Translations under genes and position numbers: made by a program
Shown here: piece after piece, positions 57,453-64,000 of the stretch
Layout of the letters: the number at the start of each line of letters is the position of its first letter
Position numbering within the stretch: position 1 is the stretch's first letter
Source: Aeromicrobium piscarium
GTDB lineage: Bacteria > Actinomycetota > Actinomycetes > Propionibacteriales > Nocardioidaceae
Direction of reading: 5' to 3'
Length of the DNA: 64,000 nt
NCBI RefSeq assembly: GCF_007421815.1
Contig: NZ_VLNT01000001.1
Coordinates: forward strand, 373,127-437,126
The notes under the pieces: generated by a model
What the model saw: only the letters and a program-made list of their open reading frames with translations
What the model was told of the DNA's origin: nothing
Databases searched by the model: none

Positions 57453-58109
57453 TCAGGGCAGCTCGGCGTTCTCCTGGGCCGCGATCCGCGCGCGGTCCTC
57501 GTCGCCTCCGCCGACCGTGATCACCAACGAACCGGCGCTGAGGCAGGCGGCGACGAGCGCGTCGATCTCCTCGCCGAGTGCCGGCGTGTCCAGCAGGAGA
57601 CGGCGCCCGTCCGGTGCCGACTGGAGGACCTCGGCATGCGAGCGCCGAGTGCCGTCGAGGTCGACGGCGAGATCGTCGGGGCTGGGAGAGTCGATCGTCA
57701 GCAGCAGGTCGGGCTGCGGAGGCACGACCTCGGCGATGTCGATGAATCCCTCGGGGCGATCGGCGAAACGCGCACCCAGCGGGCGCAGCGAGGCGGCCAG
57801 GCGGATGGGCTCGTCGGCATCGAGATCGGGGCCGACGACGGCGATATCGGCGGGCTGATCGGTGACCACCGCGCCGGCCGTCCAGGCGGCGAGGGCCCAC
57901 ACCGGCCGTAGCCAATGCGCGGGCAACCCCAGGCGCAGCCGGGCACCGGCCTCGATCTCGAGCTCCTCGGTGAGATAGTTGGTCGCCTTGGCGACCCAGT
58001 TGCCGAGCGTGATGCCGCTCAACTCGACCCGCTCACCGGTGGCGAGGTCGTAGAACGTGATGAGCGGTTGAGGGCTCGCGGGGGCGAGCGAAGCCAGGGT
58101 CGAGGACAC
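57453..58109 (-). CDS. TIGR03089 family protein
   Basis: A 218-residue protein with ITFYDLATGERVELSGITLG, NWVAKATNYLTEELEIEAGA and LPAHWLRPVWALAAWTAGAV, which resembles the start of AMP-forming acyl-CoA ligases without their catalytic C-terminal half. This is the TIGR03089 pattern found beside an LCP gene in mycobacteria (Rv3267-Rv3268). The function is unknown. I chose the GTG at 58109, with TACGGT six bases upstream, over a TTG five codons earlier. Confidence 0.82.
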   Translation of the reverse strand: MSSTLASLAPASPQPLITFYDLATGERVELSGITLGNWVAKATNYLTEELEIEAGARLRLGLPAHWLRPVWALAAWTAGAVVTDQPADIAVVGPDLDADEPIRLAASLRPLGARFADRPEGFIDIAEVVPPQPDLLLTIDSPSPDDLAVDLDGTRRSHAEVLQSAPDGRRLLLDTPALGEEIDALVAACLSAGSLVITVGGGDEDRARIAAQENAELP

Positions 58110-58115
58110 CTCTCG

Positions 58116-58121
58116 ACCGTA
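58116..58121 (-). promoter_or_regulatory. Leaderless promoter of the TIGR03089 gene
   Basis: TACGGT on the minus strand, six bases before the GTG at 58109. Confidence 0.45.
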
Positions 58122-58169
58122 CAACCTGTGGACGACACGCCGAAGATATCCCCAGGATTGCTTTTCAGC

Positions 58170-58198
58170 TTGACGTTTGGCAGGACCACGGCTGTAAT
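58170..58198 (+). promoter_or_regulatory. whiB promoter, TTGACG-N17-TGTAAT
   Basis: TTGACG (58170-58175) and TGTAAT (58193-58198) are spaced by 17 bases, and the ATG at 58206 is seven bases further, so the mRNA is probably leaderless. This is the best two-box promoter in the window. Confidence 0.65.
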
Positions 58199-58205
58199 TT
58201 CAGGT

Positions 58206-58457
58206 ATGTCATTCGAGGTTTGGCCACCGCCCAGCGATCCAGAGCTGGCCTGGCAGGAGCGTGCCCTGTGTGCCCAGACCGACCCCGAGTCGTTCTTCCC
58301 CGAGAAGGGCGGCTCAACCCGCGAGGCCAAGCGCGTCTGCACGACGTGCGAGGTCCGGGACGATTGCTTGGAGTATGCGCTCGCTCACGACGAGCGCTTC
58401 GGCATCTGGGGCGGTCTCTCAGAGCGCGAACGCCGCAAGCTCAAGAAGCGCGCCTGA
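58206..58457 (+). CDS. WhiB family iron-sulfur regulator (WhiB2-like)
   Basis: An 83-residue Wbl protein with the four 4Fe-4S ligands Cys22, Cys45, Cys48 and Cys54 (VCTTCEVRDDC), the GIWGG turn at 66-70 and a basic C-terminus RERRKLKKRA for DNA contact. Context (TIGR03089 and glycosyltransferase neighbours) matches WhiB2/WhmD/WhiB, which controls septation or sporulation genes together with WhiA. Its last codons form the left arm of its own terminator. Confidence 0.95.
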   Translation: MSFEVWPPPSDPELAWQERALCAQTDPESFFPEKGGSTREAKRVCTTCEVRDDCLEYALAHDERFGIWGGLSERERRKLKKRA

Positions 58458-58474
58458 CCCACGGCGCGCTTCTT
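58443..58474 (+). terminator. Terminator overlapping the whiB stop codon
   Basis: AAGAAGCGCGCC (58443-58454) pairs perfectly with GGCGCGCTTCTT (58463-58474). The stop codon is in the loop. The 3' arm ends in TTCTT. The glycosyltransferase promoter follows. Confidence 0.75.
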
Positions 58475-58486
58475 CGCCTCGTCCAC

Positions 58487-58500
58487 TAGCCTCGGCTGGG
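58487..58500 (+). promoter_or_regulatory. Leaderless promoter of the glycosyltransferase gene, TAGCCT
   Basis: TAGCCT at 58487-58492, seven bases, then the GTG at 58500. Confidence 0.5.
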
Positions 58501-61268
58501 TGGACGAGGAGGAACAGCTGCCCGCGTGGCGCAGTTCGCCACCGCGTGTCGTCGCCGTTCTGGTGAGTCGCCGCGGTGAGCGTTGGCTGCCCCAGACCCT
58601 GGCATCGCTGGCGCAGCTGGAGCATCTGCCCGCCGAATGGGTCGCCGTCGATGTCGCCCCCCAGGAGGACGCCTCCGGCACCCTGCTGCGCGAGGCCCTC
58701 GGTGACGCACACGTCGTCGAGGCGCCCGCGGGCACCGGTTTCGGTGACGCCGTCCGCCTGGGGCTCGAGCACGCGAGCGGCCCGGCGGAGTGGATCTGGC
58801 TGCTCCACGACGATGCGATCGTCGATCCCGGCGCCCTCACGGCCCTGCTCGACGAGGCCACGAGCGCCGAGGACATCGCCGTCGTCGGACCGAAGATCCG
58901 TGAGTGGCCCTCCCTCCAGCGCCTGCTCGAAGTGGGCCGCACGGTCACCGGCACCGGTCGACTCGAGACCGGGCTCGAACCGGGCGAGCCCGACGCCGGC
59001 CAGCACGACTGGCCCCGCGATGTTCTCGCGGTGAACACCGCCGGCATGTTGGTGCGGAACGACGCCTGGGAGCGGCTCGGCGGTCTCGATCCGGCGCTCC
59101 CGCTCTTCTTCGACGATGTCGACTTCGGCTGGCGGGTCGCTCGTGCGGGCCTTCGGACCCGCACCGCGCCGCCGGCGGTGATCTTCCATGCCGAGGCGTC
59201 GGCCCGGCGCACACGGCGCCGTCGGGTCGTCGCCGGGGAGCAGCGTCGTGCCGCCGTCTACACGGTGCTGGCCAACGAGACCGGCTTCCGGTTCTGGTGG
59301 CAGTCCGTGCGCTTCGTCCTCGGTTCCTTGCTGCGGATGATCGCCGATCTGGTCTTCAAGGACACACGGGGAGCGCGTGGAGAGGCCGCCGCGCTCCGCT
59401 CGGTCTTCGCCGCCCCGCGACGCATGCGGGGTGCCCGCCGTGACCGCGCCGCGACCGCCACGGTCGCTCGGCGCGACATCCGGCACCTGTTCCCCTCCGC
59501 CTGGCTGCCGTACCAGCACGGCTGGGATGTCATGGTCGAGAGCGTCCAGGCGATGGTGCGGCCCGAGGCGGTCCAGACGCTCGGACGTCGTGCGTCGTCC
59601 CTGGACGTCCTCGACGAGGAGATCGTCGTAGAGGACGCCGATCGCTGGTACCGGCGGTACCCCTGGGCCACGACGCTGCTCGTGCTGGTCCTGCTCGCGC
59701 TGATCGCCGCCCGTGGTCTCTGGACGGGCAGCGTGGCCTCACCCGTGCTGCCCGCCTCGCCGGACTCGGTCGCGGACTGGTGGCGCGACCTGATGGCGCG
59801 CACCGTCGACGGCGCGGGCCTTCCAGCAAGCTCGTGGCCGGCCCCGTATCTTCCCGTCATCGCGCTGGTGGGGCTGCCCTTCGCCTTCGCCCCCGGGCTG
59901 TTGCCATGGACGATCCTGGTGCTCGCCGTGCCCCTTGCCGCCATGACGGCACATCGCTTCGGCCGGCTCATCACCGATCATCGCGTCGCTCGCATGATCT
60001 GGGCCGTCTCGTACGGCGTGCTGGTGGCGGGCACCGGTGCCGTCGCGCAGGGACGACTCGGCACCGTCGTGGCGCTCGTGCTCGCCCCGCTGCTCGCGAA
60101 TGTCGTCACCCACACCCTGGTGACTCCGTCGTGGACCCGAGCCGCTCAGGTCGGGCTCTGGCTGGCCGTGGTCTCGGTCTTCGCGCCGGCCGGCTTCCTC
60201 ATCGCGATCGTCGCCATCGCGGGTCTGCTCATCGTCGCTCGCCTCCGACCGCCGCGCGAGCTCGTGGCCGGCGTCGTCGCGGCCGCGCTCGTGGCGGGCC
60301 CGTCGTGGTGGGCGCGGTTCCTGCACCCGTCGCTGTGGTGGTGGGAGGCCGGTGTGCCGCGCGGCGTCGACACCACCGCGCTGGACATCCTCGGAGGCCT
60401 CGGCGGCGGTCCGGGCGCCACGCTGCCCTGGCTCTCCTTCGGCGTCCTGGTGCTCGGTGTGCTCGCGCTCGTGCCCCGCGCCACGCGGTACGAGGTGAGT
60501 GTGAGCTGGGTCGTCGCTCTCAGCGGACTCGTGATCGCCGCCATCGGGATGCTGGTTCCGGCGGTCGCCGGTCCGCCGGGCTCATCGGCCTGGTCGGGCC
60601 TCGGGTCCGCGATCTGGATCGCGGGTCTCGGGACCGCGGCTCTTCTCGCTGCCGGCGAGACCGCCCGCGCGGGCCGCCGGGTCGCGCTCGGGCTCACCGT
60701 CCTCGCCCTGGTGTTCCCGCTGGGCGCCGGTGCGTGGTGGGTCGCTCGCGGTATCGAAGGGCCGCTGGCGTCGACGGCCGAGCCGACCGTTCCCGCCTAC
60801 CTGGCCGATCAGGACATCACGACGCTGATGGTCTCGGGCGATATCGAGGACGGCGTCACGATCGACGTCGTCCACGGCCGGGGACCGCATCTCGGGCAGG
60901 AGACCGCCCGGGCCGCGCCGGAGCGTCGCGACGACTTCGCCGCGGTGGTCGCTCGCCTCGTCGCCGAACCATCGTCGGCCTCGGTGCAGGACCTGGCCGA
61001 TGCCGGTGTCCAGGCGATCTACCTGCCGGACGCGAGCACCGACGCCGCCGTGCGGATCAGCGCCGCCCCGGGGCTCGCCCCGGCGGGCAGCGACCGGCCC
61101 GGCTCGCGCGTGTGGACCGTCGAGGTGGAGCCGTCCGATGACATCGACACCCCTGAGGCGTCGGCGGCGCGTCCGGTCCTCGTCGGAGTCTGGCTGCTCG
61201 GCTGGGGAGCCCTGGCCATCGGGGCGATCCCCGGCCGCGGCCGCGCCGAGCAGGAGGAAGAGCTGTGA
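58500..61268 (+). CDS. Membrane family 2 glycosyltransferase, WhiB-linked
   Basis: A 922-residue protein. Residues ~1-300 form a GT2 domain (VVAVLVSRRGERWLPQTLAS; the DXD-like LLHDDAIVDPGAL; FFDDVDFGWRVARAG). A linker follows, then about ten membrane helices (~385-740), then a mostly external C-terminal region and a last helix. Very long GT2 proteins followed by DUF5719 are conserved next to WhiB in actinobacteria and probably act in cell-envelope polysaccharide assembly; the sugar is unknown. It overlaps the DUF5719 gene by four bases. Confidence 0.9.
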   Translation: MDEEEQLPAWRSSPPRVVAVLVSRRGERWLPQTLASLAQLEHLPAEWVAVDVAPQEDASGTLLREALGDAHVVEAPAGTGFGDAVRLGLEHASGPAEWIWLLHDDAIVDPGALTALLDEATSAEDIAVVGPKIREWPSLQRLLEVGRTVTGTGRLETGLEPGEPDAGQHDWPRDVLAVNTAGMLVRNDAWERLGGLDPALPLFFDDVDFGWRVARAGLRTRTAPPAVIFHAEASARRTRRRRVVAGEQRRAAVYTVLANETGFRFWWQSVRFVLGSLLRMIADLVFKDTRGARGEAAALRSVFAAPRRMRGARRDRAATATVARRDIRHLFPSAWLPYQHGWDVMVESVQAMVRPEAVQTLGRRASSLDVLDEEIVVEDADRWYRRYPWATTLLVLVLLALIAARGLWTGSVASPVLPASPDSVADWWRDLMARTVDGAGLPASSWPAPYLPVIALVGLPFAFAPGLLPWTILVLAVPLAAMTAHRFGRLITDHRVARMIWAVSYGVLVAGTGAVAQGRLGTVVALVLAPLLANVVTHTLVTPSWTRAAQVGLWLAVVSVFAPAGFLIAIVAIAGLLIVARLRPPRELVAGVVAAALVAGPSWWARFLHPSLWWWEAGVPRGVDTTALDILGGLGGGPGATLPWLSFGVLVLGVLALVPRATRYEVSVSWVVALSGLVIAAIGMLVPAVAGPPGSSAWSGLGSAIWIAGLGTAALLAAGETARAGRRVALGLTVLALVFPLGAGAWWVARGIEGPLASTAEPTVPAYLADQDITTLMVSGDIEDGVTIDVVHGRGPHLGQETARAAPERRDDFAAVVARLVAEPSSASVQDLADAGVQAIYLPDASTDAAVRISAAPGLAPAGSDRPGSRVWTVEVEPSDDIDTPEASAARPVLVGVWLLGWGALAIGAIPGRGRAEQEEEL

Positions 61269-62599
61269 AGATCCAGATCACCCCCCGTTTCCTGGCACCG
61301 GTGGTGGCGGCAGCCGTGATCGTCGTCGCCGCGGTGGTGCCCTCGGTGTCCCGCGACGCCGACGAACGGTCGCCCGAAACGCTCGACGTCGACGCGACCA
61401 CCTACACCTGTCCGTCCGGCGACGGGCTCTCCGTGCTGGCAGGACAGGTATCGCCGGGCGACTCCGTCTCCGCGCGCGCATTGCCCGATGACGCCGAGAT
61501 CGCCGACCTGGAGGACCCGGCCGACTGGAGAGCCGCCGGAAGCGCCGGCGAGGCGGTGGCCGTCACCCAGACGGGCTCGGGCTCGGGGGCGGCCGGCTTC
61601 GTCACCGGGAACGCTGACGGCAGTGGCGACGGCCTGGTGGTCGCGCCGTGCGCCACGCGTGCCGATGACGACTGGTTCACCGGCCTCGGCGCGGTCGACG
61701 GACACGATTCGCAGCTCGTGATCGTCAACCCGGGCGATGGTCCCGCGGTCGTGCGGCTCTCTGCATGGGGGGAGTCCGGAGCCTTGGCGATTGCCGGTGA
61801 CGACACCATCACGCTCGACGCCGGCGAGGTGCGGCGTGTCGCCGCCTCGGATCTCGCGGCGGCAGAGACGACCATGGCCGTCCGGGTGCAGCGTCTGCGG
61901 GGTGAGGCCACGGCCCAGGTCCTCGACGCGGGCAGCTCGGACGTCCGGGGCAGCGAGCTCATGACGGCCTCGGCGGCTCCGGCCCGCGAGGTGGTCGTCG
62001 CCTCGGCGGACGGCGAGGGGGCGAGAGCGCTCCTGATGACCAACCCGGGGGAGGAGACCGCGAACGTGCGGGTCTCGGCCCTCGGTGCCGACAACGGCAC
62101 GTACGTGCTGGAGGGGCTCGACGACGTCCCGGTCGAGCCAGGCACCGTCGCGCGCGTCGATCTCCCCGCCGTGGACGCTCCGCTCCTGCTGAGCGCGGAC
62201 CAGCCGGTCACGGCCACGAGCCGGTGGCAGGGGGAGAACGACCTCGCCCTCGGGACGAGCCTCACCGCGCTCGAGGACCGTGGCGCGCTCCTCCCGGTGG
62301 TCGCCGACACGCGTCTGACCGTGGCGAGCACCGGGCGGGCCGGGCAGGCGACCGTCGAGGCCTTCGATACCGATATGAACTCGCTCGGGGAGCAGACGCT
62401 GGACATCCCCGAGGGCGGCAGTCTCGCGATCGGGGCGGGCGAGGTCGCCGACGGAGCGGCCTATCTCCTGGTGACCGGTCCCGGGATGTATGCCCAGGCG
62501 AGATACGCCGAGGGGGACGGGATCGCCCTGGCACCCGTCCTCGCCGCACCCACGGCCGTGCTCGCGCCGCATGTCTCCTGGGGCGGACGCTGGCACTGA
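61265..62599 (+). CDS. DUF5719 family exported protein
   Basis: A 444-residue protein with an N-terminal signal-anchor (LAPVVAAAVIVVAAVVPSVS) and a large external domain of repeated beta-type segments: LVIVNPGDGPAVVRLSAWGE and LLMTNPGEETANVRVSALG are internal repeats. It matches the DUF5719 protein that follows the WhiB-linked glycosyltransferase. The GTG overlaps the preceding stop. The role is unknown, likely a partner of the transferase in the envelope. Confidence 0.85.
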   Translation: MKIQITPRFLAPVVAAAVIVVAAVVPSVSRDADERSPETLDVDATTYTCPSGDGLSVLAGQVSPGDSVSARALPDDAEIADLEDPADWRAAGSAGEAVAVTQTGSGSGAAGFVTGNADGSGDGLVVAPCATRADDDWFTGLGAVDGHDSQLVIVNPGDGPAVVRLSAWGESGALAIAGDDTITLDAGEVRRVAASDLAAAETTMAVRVQRLRGEATAQVLDAGSSDVRGSELMTASAAPAREVVVASADGEGARALLMTNPGEETANVRVSALGADNGTYVLEGLDDVPVEPGTVARVDLPAVDAPLLLSADQPVTATSRWQGENDLALGTSLTALEDRGALLPVVADTRLTVASTGRAGQATVEAFDTDMNSLGEQTLDIPEGGSLAIGAGEVADGAAYLLVTGPGMYAQARYAEGDGIALAPVLAAPTAVLAPHVSWGGRWH

Positions 62600-62621
62600 C
62601 CGCCTGCGCAGCCTCGGTGCC

Positions 62622-62737
62622 AGCGGTGACCTGCGCACCTCACGACCCGATGAGCGGTGATTTACGCACCTCTCACGGCCAGTGAGGAGTGCCTCAGCCA
62701 CCGCTCTGGCGGTCGAGGCGTGCGTAGGTCACCGCTC
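62622..62737. repeat. Intergenic palindromic repeat, family D copy 3
   Basis: Forward units 62622-62642 and 62653-62676 (GCGGTGATTTACGCACCTC), inverted units 62682-62706 and 62714-62737 (GTGCGTAGGTCACCGC), giving + + - -. The rest of the 264-nt gap holds the cation-efflux promoter (TAGCCT at 62851). Confidence 0.86.
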
Positions 62738-62863
62738 CTGCGGGCGCGGCGACGGAACCGTCGACCAGGTGGCGTCCATCGGTGGGGCCGTGTGAGACGG
62801 GCCACCCTCCGAGGCGCGGGAGGGTGGTCGAGATTTTCGCAACACCGGTCTAGCCTTATTCGC

Positions 62864-63778
62864 ATGGGCCACGGACACCAGCACACGAGCGGCGTCCAGC
62901 ACCGCGGTCGTCTCGCGGCCGTGCTTGCTATCGCGATCACCGTCTTCCTCGTGCAGATCGTCGTGGCGACCCTCACTGGCAGCCTCGCCCTCTTCGCCGA
63001 CGCCGGCCACGTGCTCACCGATGCCATCGGCGTGCTCATGGCGCTCATCGCGATCACCATCGGGCAGCGCGGTGGCGGGCGTGATGCTCGATCGTCCTAT
63101 GGCTTCCATCGCGCCGAGGTGCTCGCGGCCGGAGCCAACGGGCTCATCCTGATCGGCCTGTGCGCGGTCATCGTGGTCGGCGCCGTCCGCCGGCTCAGCA
63201 GCCCGGTGGACATCGACGGGGGTCTCGTCCTGGCCGCCGGTGCCGTCGGCCTGGTCGCCAATATCGTCGCGCTGCTGCTGTTGCGCAGCGGGGCGCGGGA
63301 GAACCTCAACGTCCGGGGTGCGTATCTGGAGGTCCTGGGGGACGCGCTCGGCTCGATCGCCGTGCTGGTCTCGGCCACGATCATCGTGGCGACCGGCTGG
63401 TCCGCGGCCGACCCGATCGCCTCGCTGGTGATCGCCGCGCTCATCGTCCCGCGGGCGATCTCGCTACTGCGGGAGGTCGGCGAGGTCCTGCTCGAGTCGG
63501 CCCCGCGCGGAGTCGACCTGGCGGCTCTGCGTGACCACATCGTCGATATCCCCGGCGTGGTCGATGTCCACGATCTGCACGTGTGGACCATCACCTCGGG
63601 CATGCCCGTCATGAGCGCACACGTCGTGGTCGCCGAGTCGGTCGATCAGATGAGCGAGGCGCACGAGGTGCTCGACCGGCTCCGTTCCTGCCTGTCGGAG
63701 CACTTCGATGTCGAGCACTCGACCTTCCAGATCGAGCCATTGGGCCACGAGGACTCCGAGTCCCACGTCCACGTCTGA
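62864..63778 (+). CDS. Cation diffusion facilitator, zinc efflux (CzcD/ZitB-like)
   Basis: A 304-residue transporter with six predicted helices. Helix 2 carries ALFADAGHVLTDAIG with the HxxxD metal site; helix 5 carries YLEVLGDALGSIAVLV. The N-terminus is His-rich (MGHGHQHTS), and the C-terminal cytosolic domain has VHDLHVWTITSGMPVMSAHV. It ends HVHV. It exports Zn2+ or similar ions in exchange for protons. TAGCCT (62851-62856) is seven bases before the ATG, so it is likely leaderless. Confidence 0.94.
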   Translation: MGHGHQHTSGVQHRGRLAAVLAIAITVFLVQIVVATLTGSLALFADAGHVLTDAIGVLMALIAITIGQRGGGRDARSSYGFHRAEVLAAGANGLILIGLCAVIVVGAVRRLSSPVDIDGGLVLAAGAVGLVANIVALLLLRSGARENLNVRGAYLEVLGDALGSIAVLVSATIIVATGWSAADPIASLVIAALIVPRAISLLREVGEVLLESAPRGVDLAALRDHIVDIPGVVDVHDLHVWTITSGMPVMSAHVVVAESVDQMSEAHEVLDRLRSCLSEHFDVEHSTFQIEPLGHEDSESHVHV

Positions 63779-63804
63779 GCCGTCGCCCGTTCCGCCCCCA
63801 CCAG

Positions 63805-63921
63805 GGCGGTGACCTACGCACCGCTCGGCGTTGGGGCGGTGACCTACGCACCGCTCGCGGCTCTCGAGGGGTGTCTCACCCACCGTTGCCCATCGCGAGA
63901 GGTGCGTAACTCACCGCTCGA
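63805..63921. repeat. Intergenic palindromic repeat, family D copy 4
   Basis: Forward units 63805-63827 and 63835-63857, each with GCGGTGACCTACGCACCGC, inverted units 63864-63886 (degenerate) and 63893-63921 (GGTGCGTAACTCACCGC), giving + + - -. It follows the cation-efflux gene. Confidence 0.88.
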
Positions 63922-63939
63922 GGCACGCTGGGTTGAGCG

Positions 63940-64000
63940 GTGGGGGGCGGCCACCCCCACCCGCCGGCGGGCGGGGGGCGCGCCACCCCCGGGGGGGGGG
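63940..64000. other. G/C-run sequence at the contig end
   Basis: Runs of G and C (GGTGGGGGGCGG, CACCCCCACCC, GCGGGCGGGGGG, ending in ten G) with almost no other bases. No gene is seen. It looks like a low-quality or artefactual end. Confidence 0.6.

Overview
The window is high-GC DNA whose gene content points to Actinomycetota: a WhiB regulator, three LytR-CpsA-Psr proteins, a TIGR03089 protein, a WhiB/glycosyltransferase/DUF5719 cluster, an Asp23/AmaP stress locus, a monomeric isocitrate dehydrogenase, SdhCAB, Mqo, and DUF6230/DUF6114 genes. Many genes begin with GTG, and many have a TAnnnT-like -10 box only 5-7 nt before the start codon, which indicates frequent leaderless transcription. 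The order of the acyl-CoA dehydrogenase, LCP, TIGR03089 and WhiB genes and the guaA/PspC-kinase/LuxR cluster resemble mycobacterial and corynebacterial layouts, but I cannot place the organism below phylum.

Layout. 1-3.1 kb: a frameshifted ECF sigma gene and an Asp23/DUF6286/AmaP envelope operon. 3.1-5.2 kb: a cyclic-nucleotide-binding protein and a membrane adenylate cyclase. 5.2-9.6 kb: tRNA-Arg(CCU), an esterase lipoprotein, a HAD phosphatase, an epimerase, MscL and a SAF protein. 9.6-13 kb: FmdB, two CNNM/CorC transporters and a GNAT. 13-19.8 kb: guaA, a phosphodiesterase, PspC proteins and a PspC-type two-component system. 20-25.9 kb: a PopR-like regulator beside two ClpP genes, a GntR regulator, PcrA and an MFS pump. 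26-29.7 kb: a sulfate ABC transporter. 29.9-34.7 kb: icd, a DUF559 nuclease-like gene bounded by inverted repeats, and a DHA2 pump. 34.8-39.7 kb: a frameshifted signal peptidase diverging from a six-gene DUF6230/DUF6114 operon. 39.7-45.4 kb: a GNAT, pheA, galK, trpS, a 2H phosphoesterase and a LysR gene. 45.5-53 kb: sdhCAB, a lipoprotein, mqo and an acyl-CoA dehydrogenase. 53-63.8 kb: the LCP/WhiB/glycosyltransferase envelope region and a cation-efflux gene. The last ~60 bases are G/C-only-looking runs and may be a poor contig end.

Two features stand out. First, at least thirteen intergenic sites carry short inverted repeats of five sequence-unrelated families. Almost all lie at the 3' end of a gene, and the two best-represented families share a head-to-tail pair facing an inverted pair (+ + - -). 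Second, the DUF6230/DUF6114 operon at 35.6-39.7 kb encodes an uncharacterised set of membrane and exported proteins. It lies next to a signal peptidase I gene and has a CRP-like palindrome upstream. Three genes (sigma factor, signal peptidase, first DUF6230 gene) carry single-base frameshifts, so sequencing error should be excluded before calling them pseudogenes.
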